Below are positions 33,314 through 40,707 of a stretch of 64,000 bases of DNA, piece by piece. A model generated the notes under the pieces. The model was not told the DNA's origin. It was given only the letters and a program-made list of their open reading frames with translations, and ran no database searches. Made by a program: the position numbers and the translations under genes. How positions within the stretch are numbered: the stretch's first letter is position 1; the number at the start of each line of letters is the position of its first letter. This stretch comes from Streptomyces sp. BV286 (GTDB taxonomy: Bacteria > Actinomycetota > Actinomycetes > Streptomycetales > Streptomycetaceae). Location of the stretch: the NCBI RefSeq assembly GCF_019090165.1, contig NZ_JAHRIB010000130.1, positions 1 to 64,000 on the forward strand, read 5' to 3'.

Positions 33314-33733
33314 ATGACCACCGACCCTCACTCCGGGGAAGCAGACCAGGCCACTGTGCGAGCACGGCGTTTGCCGTACGGTGTGGCGTCCGTCAAGGTG
33401 ATCTTCGTTCTGGCGCTTTGCCGTATGTTCGCCGCCCCGATGACCAAGGAACTTCTCGGCGAGGAGCTGCTCGCCATGCCGACCTGGGAGTGGTCGGTGT
33501 GCGCGCTCACTCCAGGAATCCTGATCTATCTGACGCGACGTCCGGCGGACTGGGCCCAGCTGACGGCAGAGCGCTTCTTCCTCAGGATCGCGCTCAGTTT
33601 CTATTTTCTCTACGCATTGGCCTTCGCGGTCTTCCAGGGTGTAGGGATCCTCTGGATCGCTGTCGCCGCGAGCATCGGAGGCTTCGCAGCCATCACGTAC
33701 CTGAATCGCAGGGAGCAGAACCGTGCCCATTGA
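33314..33733 (+). CDS. Small membrane protein of the secretion island
   Basis: A 139-residue protein with about four hydrophobic segments after a 20-residue soluble lead: VASVKVIFVLALCRMFAA, WEWSVCALTPGILIYL, FFLRIALSFYFLYALAFAVF, and GVGILWIAVAASIGGFAAITYL. The loop has Trp/Arg residues. It starts 13 bases after the carrier, and its stop overlaps the start of the LpqN-like gene at 33723. Function unknown; small membrane proteins occupy similar places in the other modules. Confidence 0.68.
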   Translation: MTTDPHSGEADQATVRARRLPYGVASVKVIFVLALCRMFAAPMTKELLGEELLAMPTWEWSVCALTPGILIYLTRRPADWAQLTAERFFLRIALSFYFLYALAFAVFQGVGILWIAVAASIGGFAAITYLNRREQNRAH

Positions 33734-34388
33734 ACCGTCTTCGACGGCAGGGAGCACTCAGCCGGTGACGGGGTATCGAATGCTGCTCCCCGACCAATGG
33801 GCCCAAGTTCCCCTGAGGCACGGCACCGAGGAAGCCATCCGCCGCATTCTTGACGACGCCTACACCCGTATCCCCAAGGATGCGCCACCGGACAAAATCG
33901 GACCCTACAAGCGCGAATTGGAGCGGCGCTTCCGTGGATCCGTGGCCGAGGCCCAGAAGGGCAAGGCCCTGGACCTCTACCTGCCGGTGAAGCCCATGAG
34001 CGGCAACTTCAGCCTGGGTGCCTCGATCGTCGTTTCGGAGACTCTCCTACCACGCCGCACCGAAGAGAAGAGCAAGACAGAACCAACTGAGCTGGCCGTG
34101 CAGTTGCTGTCACGCGACGGAGTGGAAGGAGCAGACCTGAGCTCGGGAGAAATCGACGGTGCCCTCGCTGTCCGCCGCGAGCACGTGGTCGCTGCGGACC
34201 TCGAGCGAGGCGCCGAACTCGCCTCCCGCCGCGTCGAGTACATCGTGTCCGTTCCGGACGACCCCGACCGCTGGTTCGTGGCTGCCCTGTCGACCATCGG
34301 TGGCGGAGACCCACGGGACGAACTGGCCGAGGCGCTCGTCGAGTGGTTCGACGCGGTAATGGCGAACTTCCGCTGGAGGCGTGGATGA
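33723..34388 (+). CDS. Mog1/PsbP (LpqN)-like protein
   Basis: A 221-residue protein starting with GTG inside the end of the previous gene. Landmarks are LLPDQWAQVPL (about residue 22), LDLYLPVKPMSGNFSLGASIVVSE in the middle, and VSVPDDPDRWFVAALSTIG with ELAEALVEWFDAVMANFRW at the end. These line up with 21247 and 26595. It overlaps the next gene by ATGA. Position differs from 26595, being after rather than before the WXG100-like and carrier genes, so the family is tied to the module but not to one slot. It may be an adaptor, chaperone or immunity factor; the fold call is by pattern. Confidence 0.68.
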   Translation: MPIEPSSTAGSTQPVTGYRMLLPDQWAQVPLRHGTEEAIRRILDDAYTRIPKDAPPDKIGPYKRELERRFRGSVAEAQKGKALDLYLPVKPMSGNFSLGASIVVSETLLPRRTEEKSKTEPTELAVQLLSRDGVEGADLSSGEIDGALAVRREHVVAADLERGAELASRRVEYIVSVPDDPDRWFVAALSTIGGGDPRDELAEALVEWFDAVMANFRWRRG

Positions 34389-34999
34389 CCGAGTTCTGGC
34401 CCATCATCGACATCGAGTACGTCGATGCGTACCCCTGGGTCATCGTTCCGCCACGCGCCGGCCCTTCCGCCCCCTTCGAGGAGTGGGACGACATCCAGGC
34501 CTGGTGCCACGAGCGCGCCGAAGACCTCTGGCTGGACCGGGAACTCGATCCGGGGCCGAACGGTGTGGACTTCGTGGGAGGCACCCTGGCGCGCTGCGCC
34601 GAGGCCTTCTGCCCTCCCGGTTCGGAGCACTGGCTCTTCCTGCACCTCGACCACCCGACGGACACACCGCTCCCGGTCTGTGCCGCGATCGGGCCGGCGC
34701 AGGGGCCTCGCGAGGAGACTCTCCGAGCGCTCACCCTCGCGGATGATCCGCACGCCGTCGAGCGGCCGGTCGTCAAGTCCTTCAGGTCCGGGAGGCTCGG
34801 TGAGGGCGTGACCGTTTTCCGCTATGTCCCTCAGGACGATTCGCCACACCTTTTGGCCTGTGTCCGGTATGCCTGGCAGGTGGCGGAACACGGTGCCGAC
34901 GTCGTCATGTGGACTGCCACCGATGACGTCGCCCGCCTCACGAGCGCTTCGGAGGACCTGGAGGAACTCGCGCGGTCCCTGGCGATCTGGATTCCCTGA
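34385..34999 (+). CDS. Island-specific protein of unknown function, type 1
   Basis: A 204-residue soluble protein with an acidic, Trp-rich first half (MTEFWPIIDIEYVDAYPWVIV, EEWDDIQAWCHERAEDLW) and a second half with HLLACVRYAWQVAEHGADVVMWTATDD, ending LARSLAIWIP. The end is similar to that of the product at 25243. It is coupled by ATGA to the LpqN-like gene, so the last three genes of this module are translated as one unit. No known domain. It is the last rightward gene before the type VII ATPase block. Confidence 0.62.
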   Translation: MTEFWPIIDIEYVDAYPWVIVPPRAGPSAPFEEWDDIQAWCHERAEDLWLDRELDPGPNGVDFVGGTLARCAEAFCPPGSEHWLFLHLDHPTDTPLPVCAAIGPAQGPREETLRALTLADDPHAVERPVVKSFRSGRLGEGVTVFRYVPQDDSPHLLACVRYAWQVAEHGADVVMWTATDDVARLTSASEDLEELARSLAIWIP

Positions 35000-35263
35000 C
35001 CGGCACTCAGTCGGCAGCCGCCAGAAGCAGCCCGTCGTCCCGAAGCAGCCCGCCGTCCCTAAGCGCGACACCGGCGCCGATCACAGCGACGGGCGATCCC
35101 TGATCAGCTCCGTACGCGAAACATCGTGCCGGTCTCGTTGCCGCCCTCGCGTTTCCCTCGGAAAACGTTCGTGGCGGGGTGTGCGCCTGACGCCCACCCC
35201 GCCACGACCAGGCAGTCCAGAGCCACCCGAGGGTGACTCGAACCACCCCAGAAGGTGCGGACC

Positions 35264-35569
35264 TCAGCCCTTGACACCCTTGGCCAGCTCGTCGTCCAGG
35301 TCCTGGTACGCCTTCGCGGCGCTCGTGAGGAACTTGGACATGCCCGTCAGGCCGTCGATCGTGTCCTTCGCGCCCTTCTTGAACTCCGTGAAGGAGTCCT
35401 CGAAGGCCTGCGAGCCCTTGCGGGTGGTGTAGCCGTCCTTGACGAGGCCCTGGATGTAGCGCTCAAGGGAGTCGAGCTTCTCGTCGATCTTGTCCTTGGC
35501 GTCGGTCAGCTTGGTAGCCGCCTTGTGCATCTCGTCATATGTGATATCTGCGTCTTTGCCGCCGGCCAT
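35264..35569 (-). CDS. WXG100 (ESAT-6-like) protein
   Basis: A 101-residue protein, the canonical size of a type VII substrate. Helix one runs YDEMHKAATKLTDAKDKIDEKLDSLERYI, then VKDGYTTRKGSQAF at the turn. No WXG triplet is seen: the Gly is kept while the Trp is replaced. Helix two ends AYQDLDDELAKGVKG, a clean YxxxD/E export signature. It faces away from the EccC-type gene across 399 bases, the usual company for a WXG100 gene. It differs from the three island copies by lacking the NW-x2-(N/G)R turn. It is probably the ancestral substrate of this ATPase. Confidence 0.88.
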   Translation of the reverse strand: MAGGKDADITYDEMHKAATKLTDAKDKIDEKLDSLERYIQGLVKDGYTTRKGSQAFEDSFTEFKKGAKDTIDGLTGMSKFLTSAAKAYQDLDDELAKGVKG

Positions 35570-35968
35570 GTGGCGTCCTCCGTCACAACTCGACTTGCCG
35601 CAGGGCCAACCCCCGTGGCTCCCGTTGCGGATGATGCGATCGTCCGCTGAGCATGCAGCTTACGCAGAGCGCTTGCAGCCGCACACCCCGGATCCTTCAA
35701 GAGCCTTCAGGGAACCAGCACATACGCCGTTGCCTGTGGGAAGGGCGGAGCGGATATCGTCACGGGGCGGTCCTGGGCAGGAATCGGGACGGCCGGCAGC
35801 AGCTCGGGCCGGCCGGCCGACGGTCCGGTTCAGCCGGCAGCGAGCTCGGCTCAGCCGCAGACAGTTCAGCGAGTAAGAAGCTCAGTTCAGCTCAGTGCAG
35901 CTCATTTCAGTGGTCACTGGGGCGTGGTCCGTCGAGGCCGTCGCCCAGGGGATTCGGGGAGGACGATC
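35570..35968. other. Divergent region between WXG100 and eccC genes
   Basis: A 399-base gap serving two divergent genes. From about 35826 to 35911, short TCAG-containing units recur (GTTCAGC, GCTCAGC, AGTTCAGC, then CTCAGTTCAG, CTCAGTGCAG, CTCATTTCAG). They are partly ordered and end about 57 bases before the eccC start. GGGGAGGA at 35955-35962 is its ribosome binding site. No RNA gene is seen. Confidence 0.45.
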
Positions 35969-38900
35969 GTGCGCCTGACTCTGACCGTCGTCGATCCACT
36001 CGGCGGCGCCGGTGCCGACGTGGTGCTCGACGCGGATCCTGAGTCCTCCATGGGGGACATAGCGAAGGAGCTGGCCGCACACGTCGGTCACGGCGGTGGG
36101 GCGCAGATCATCCCCATCGGCCAGCACGGGCAGCAGGCGGCGAGCGGCGGTGCGCCGATCGCGTACGTCGACGGGCATCCCGTCGACCCGGCCGCCACCG
36201 TGGGGACCTCGCCGCTGCGCGAGGGCGCCGTCGTCAGCCTGTACGACCCGGCCGGCTGTCTGCCCGGCGAGCCGACCGGGCTCGTCGAGCTGCGGGTGGC
36301 GAGCGGGCCCGCCGCGGGCTCCGTGCACCGGCTCGGCATCGGGCGCTACGACATCGGCAGCGGCCCCGCCTCCTACATCCGCGTCGAGGATCCCGAGCTC
36401 GCGGCGCGCGCGCTGACGTTGTCAGTTGCAACGGACGGAACATGCCAGGTCGCCCTGCACGGGGACGACAAGGACAAGGAGGCCGTCACACTCGACGGCG
36501 AGCCGGTCGAGGGGAAGGAGTGGCCGCTCGGCGCCCAGATCGCCGTCGGCAACACCCTTTTCGAACTCGACCGCTACTCCCCGCCGAACGCCGCGCTGAA
36601 GTGGTCCGACGACGGAACCGGCCTCGACTACAACCGGCCGCCCCGGCTCCAGCCGCCGGAGCGCCAGACCCGGTTCAAGCTGCCCGCCAAGCCGCGTGAC
36701 TTCGAGGCCCGGCCGCTGCCCTGGCTGATGGCGCTGACCCCGCTGGTCGGCGCAGTCGTGGCCGTGATGATCTTCGGGCGCTGGTACTACCTGATCATGG
36801 CGTTGCTGAGCCCGATCATCCTGTTCGGCAACTACTTCATGGACAAGAAGCACGGGCGCAAGTCCCATGCGAAGCAGGTCAAGGAGTACAAGGAGCACAA
36901 GGAGCGGATCGAGAAGGACGCGCAGGACGCCCTCGTCGACGAGCGCCTCGACCGGCGCCAGGCCGTGCCCGACCCGGCCACGGTGCTGTCGATGAGCACC
37001 GGCCCCCGCACGCGGCTGTGGGAACGCCGCCGCACCGACCCCGACCACCTGGTCATCAGGGTCGGTACGGGGCAGCTGCCCTCCGAGGTCGTGCTCGACG
37101 ACCCCGAGCAGGACGACCACAAGCGCGAGGTCACCTGGAAGATCGAGGACGCCCCCGTCGCCGTACCGCTGTGCGAGCGCGGGGTCGTCGGCATCGCGGG
37201 GCCCGGTGACTCGGCGCAGGCGATCGGGCGTTGGGTCGTCGCGCAGAGCGCCGTGCTGCACAGCCCGCTGGACGTGCAGTTCTACGTCCTCACCGAGAAC
37301 AGCGCCCAGACCACCTGGGACTGGGTCCGCTGGCTGCCGCACTCGCGGCCCTCCGGTGCCCAGGACACCAACGTCCTGATCGGTACGGACGCCGAGACCG
37401 TCGGCGCCCGCATCGGCGAGCTGACCCAGCTCCTCGACGCCCGCCAGAAGGCGGCCAGGGAGAACGGCCGCCAGACCAACTTCACCGATCCGGACATCGT
37501 GGTCGTCTGGGACGGTTCACGGCGGCTGCGCTCCATGCCCGGCGTCGTACGGCTGCTGCGGGAGGGCCCCACCGTCAGCATGTACGCGATCTGCCTCGAC
37601 GCGGAGGAGCGGTTCCTGCCCGGCGAGTGCCAGGCCATCGTCATCGCCGAGCCGAAGCCGCAGGAGCGCCCGGAGCGCGGGGCCCCCTCGGCGGACTCGG
37701 GCACGCCGGCCGGTCGCGGCTACCAGGCGGGCGCCAACGGCTTCCCCTCCTTCCAGGCCTGGCACACCACCACCGCGGACGACCAGCAGGAGGGTGAGCA
37801 GAAGCCGCTCGAACTGCGCCTGCGCGTCGAGCAGACGGGCACGGCCCGGGTCAGGAACGTACGGCCGGACTTCGTGTCGGCGGCCTGGTGCGCCCGTCTC
37901 TCCCGGTCCCTCTCCCCCATCCGCGACATCAGCGGCGAGACCGAGGACTCGGCGCTGCCCGGCTCCAGTCGGCTGCTCGACGTGCTCCAGCTGGAGCCGC
38001 CGACCAGTGACGCGATCTCCGCGCGGTGGCGCATGGGCGGGCAGTCGACGATGGCCGTCGTCGGTGAGTCCTACGACGGGCCCTTCGGCATCGACATCCG
38101 GCGGGACGGGCCGCACGGTCTGATCGCCGGTACGACCGGTTCCGGCAAGTCGGAGCTGCTGCAGACCATCGTGGCGGCGCTGGCCGTGGCCAACACGCCG
38201 GAGAACATGACGTTCGTGCTGGTCGACTACAAGGGTGGCGCCGCCTTCAAGGACTGCGTCAACCTGCCGCACACCGTCGGCATGGTGACCGACCTCGACG
38301 CCCACCTCGTCGAACGTGCTCTGGAGTCCCTCGGCGCCGAGCTGCACCGGCGCGAGCACATCCTGGCCGACGCCGACGCCAAGGACATCGAGGACTACCA
38401 GGATCTCGTGCGGCGCGAACCGTCGCACCGGCCGTTGCCCCGACTCCTCATCGTCATCGACGAGTTCGCCTCGATGGTGCGTGACCTGCCCGACTTCGTG
38501 ACGGGCCTCGTCAACATCGCCCAGCGGGGCCGTTCGCTCGGCATCCACCTGCTGCTCGCCACACAGCGGCCGAGTGGTGTCGTGTCGCCCGAGATCCGCG
38601 CCAACACCAACCTCCGTATCGCGCTGCGCGTGACGGACGGCGGCGAGTCGAGCGACGTCATCGACTCGCCGGAGGCCGGGCACATCTCCAAGAACACGCC
38701 CGGCCGCGCGTACGTACGCCTCGGCCACGCCTCGCTCGTGCCGTTCCAGTCGGGGCGCGTGGGCGGGCGGCGGCCCGGCGCCGCCGACCCGCGACTCCTC
38801 GCGCCCTGGGCGGGACCGCTCGCCTGGGCGGACCTGGGACGGGCCGCACTGGTCAAGCCCAAGGTCGAGGCACGGGAGGAAGAGGAGATCACCGACCTCA

Positions 38901-40564
38901 AGGTGCTCGTCGACGCCGTTCGGGACGCCAACACCTCGCTCGGCATCCCCTCGCAGCACAGCCCGTGGCTGCCCGCGCTCTCCGAGACCCTGCTGCTCGA
39001 CGAGGTCGAGGTACCGGCCGTCGCCGCCCTGGCGCCCGGCAAGCTGCCCCCTGCCCCGTTCGGCGTCGAGGACCTGCCGGCCGACCAGGCCCGCCGCCCG
39101 GTCGCCGTCGACTTCTCGTCCTTCGGGCACCTCATCGTGGGCGGTGCGCCCCGCAGTGGCCGTTCGCAGATCCTGCGGACCCTCGCCGGGTCGATCGCCC
39201 GCACCCACTCCTCCAAGGACGTGCACCTGTACGGCATCGACTGCGGCAACGGCGCGCTCAACGCGCTGACCCGGCTGCCGCACTGCGGTGCCGTCGTCGC
39301 CCGTAACCAGACGGAACGGGCCGTACGGCTGGTCACCCGCCTCAAGGGCGAGTTGACACGGCGTCAGGACCTGTTGTCCGACAAGGGGTTCGCCGACATC
39401 GGCGAGCAGCGCGCGTCCGTCGCCGAGGAGGAGCGGCTGCCGCACGTCGTCGTGCTGCTCGACCGGTGGGAGGGCTGGCTGCCGACGCTCGGCGAGTACA
39501 ACCACGGTGAGCTGACGGACGAGTTGCAGACGATGATGCGTGAGGGCGCGAGCGTCGGCATCCACCTCGTGGTCACCGGTGACCGGCAGGTGCTGCTCGG
39601 CCGGATGGCCTCGCTCACCGAGGAGAAGTACGGTCTGCGGCTCGCGGACCGTTCCGACTTCTCGATGCTCGGCATCAACGCGCGCAAGGTGCCGGAGGAG
39701 ATCCCGCCCGGCCGCGGCTTCAAGAACGAGTCGGCGATCGAGACGCAGTTCGCGCTGCTCTCCGACGACACGACCGGTCAGGGGCAGGCCGCCGCGCTCG
39801 CCACGATCGGTGAGGCCGCCGCGGCCCGTGACGCCGAGGTCCCGCGTGCGCGGCGGCCGTTCCGGGTGGACTCGCTGCCCTCCCGGATCGGGTTCACCGA
39901 GGCGTGGGAGATGCGCGACCCGGCGGTCGCGCAGTCCAGGCTGTGGGGTCTGGCGGGGATCGGCGGCGACGACATCATGGCGTTCGGTCCGGACCTGTCG
40001 CAGGGTGTGCCGACGTTCGTCGTCGCCGGACCGGCGAAGTCCGGCCGCAGCACGGCGCTGCTGAACCTGGCACGTTCGTACCTCCTCCAGGGTGTACGTC
40101 TGGTCATCGCGGCCCCCCGCCCGTCGCCGCTGCGTGAACTCGACGGCCAGGACGGCGTGTTGAAGGTGTTCACCGAGGACGACATCGAGAGCGACGACTT
40201 CAACGAGGCCATCGAGTCGGCGAGCCCCGAGGAACCCGTCGTGGTCATCGTCGACGACGGCGAGGTCCTGGAGGACGCGGACTGCGAGCGGGAGCTGAAG
40301 CGGCTCGTGCAGCGCGGCGCCGACCGCGGTCTCGCGCTGGTCATCGGCGGCGACGAGGAAGAGGTCTGCGGCGGCTTCTCCGGCTGGCAGGTCGAGGCCA
40401 AGAAGGGCCGCCGCGGCATCCTGCTGTCCCCGCAGGACTCCGGCGCCGGTGAACTCATCGGCATCCGCACGACCCGCAGCATGGTCGGCGGCCCGGTCAC
40501 GCCCGGCAAGGGCATGCTGCACCTGGGGAACGGCGAGACGATCACGGTCACCGTGCCGCTGTAG
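35969..40564 (+). CDS. eccC: EccC-type FtsK/SpoIIIE ATPase of a type VII secretion system
   Basis: A 1531-residue ATPase. An FHA-like N-terminal region (about 85-180, GRYDIGSGPASYIRVED) precedes a double membrane segment (about 255-295). Then come three FtsK/SpoIIIE ATPase domains. Domain 1 has an intact Walker A GTTGSGKS (721-728, Lys727) and Walker B LLIVIDE (Asp831). In domains 2 and 3 the P-loops read GAPRSGRS (1059-1066) and GPAKSGRS (1354-1361), so Arg1065 and Arg1360 replace the Walker lysine. In EccC proteins domain 1 drives transport and domains 2 and 3 bind substrates and regulate. It starts at GTG 35969 with GGAGGA upstream. EccB, EccD and MycP are not nearby. Confidence 0.92.
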   Translation: MRLTLTVVDPLGGAGADVVLDADPESSMGDIAKELAAHVGHGGGAQIIPIGQHGQQAASGGAPIAYVDGHPVDPAATVGTSPLREGAVVSLYDPAGCLPGEPTGLVELRVASGPAAGSVHRLGIGRYDIGSGPASYIRVEDPELAARALTLSVATDGTCQVALHGDDKDKEAVTLDGEPVEGKEWPLGAQIAVGNTLFELDRYSPPNAALKWSDDGTGLDYNRPPRLQPPERQTRFKLPAKPRDFEARPLPWLMALTPLVGAVVAVMIFGRWYYLIMALLSPIILFGNYFMDKKHGRKSHAKQVKEYKEHKERIEKDAQDALVDERLDRRQAVPDPATVLSMSTGPRTRLWERRRTDPDHLVIRVGTGQLPSEVVLDDPEQDDHKREVTWKIEDAPVAVPLCERGVVGIAGPGDSAQAIGRWVVAQSAVLHSPLDVQFYVLTENSAQTTWDWVRWLPHSRPSGAQDTNVLIGTDAETVGARIGELTQLLDARQKAARENGRQTNFTDPDIVVVWDGSRRLRSMPGVVRLLREGPTVSMYAICLDAEERFLPGECQAIVIAEPKPQERPERGAPSADSGTPAGRGYQAGANGFPSFQAWHTTTADDQQEGEQKPLELRLRVEQTGTARVRNVRPDFVSAAWCARLSRSLSPIRDISGETEDSALPGSSRLLDVLQLEPPTSDAISARWRMGGQSTMAVVGESYDGPFGIDIRRDGPHGLIAGTTGSGKSELLQTIVAALAVANTPENMTFVLVDYKGGAAFKDCVNLPHTVGMVTDLDAHLVERALESLGAELHRREHILADADAKDIEDYQDLVRREPSHRPLPRLLIVIDEFASMVRDLPDFVTGLVNIAQRGRSLGIHLLLATQRPSGVVSPEIRANTNLRIALRVTDGGESSDVIDSPEAGHISKNTPGRAYVRLGHASLVPFQSGRVGGRRPGAADPRLLAPWAGPLAWADLGRAALVKPKVEAREEEEITDLKVLVDAVRDANTSLGIPSQHSPWLPALSETLLLDEVEVPAVAALAPGKLPPAPFGVEDLPADQARRPVAVDFSSFGHLIVGGAPRSGRSQILRTLAGSIARTHSSKDVHLYGIDCGNGALNALTRLPHCGAVVARNQTERAVRLVTRLKGELTRRQDLLSDKGFADIGEQRASVAEEERLPHVVVLLDRWEGWLPTLGEYNHGELTDELQTMMREGASVGIHLVVTGDRQVLLGRMASLTEEKYGLRLADRSDFSMLGINARKVPEEIPPGRGFKNESAIETQFALLSDDTTGQGQAAALATIGEAAAARDAEVPRARRPFRVDSLPSRIGFTEAWEMRDPAVAQSRLWGLAGIGGDDIMAFGPDLSQGVPTFVVAGPAKSGRSTALLNLARSYLLQGVRLVIAAPRPSPLRELDGQDGVLKVFTEDDIESDDFNEAIESASPEEPVVVIVDDGEVLEDADCERELKRLVQRGADRGLALVIGGDEEEVCGGFSGWQVEAKKGRRGILLSPQDSGAGELIGIRTTRSMVGGPVTPGKGMLHLGNGETITVTVPL

Positions 40565-40707
40565 GGCCGGTCACCGGGGTGCGGGCCGGGCGGGCGCGTC
40601 CGGTCGGGGTGGGGCGCGTCGGGGCGGGGCGTCGTACGCGATGCCCCGCCCGGCTCGTCCCGGCCCGGCTCAGCCCGACTCAGCCCCGCCCGGCCCGTCC
40701 CCGCCCG

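Noticed and set aside
37517..40522. A 1001-codon leftward frame opposite eccC
   Set aside because: The rightward frame has Walker motifs, membrane helices and a ribosome binding site. The leftward one has only Arg/Val/Asp-rich sequence.
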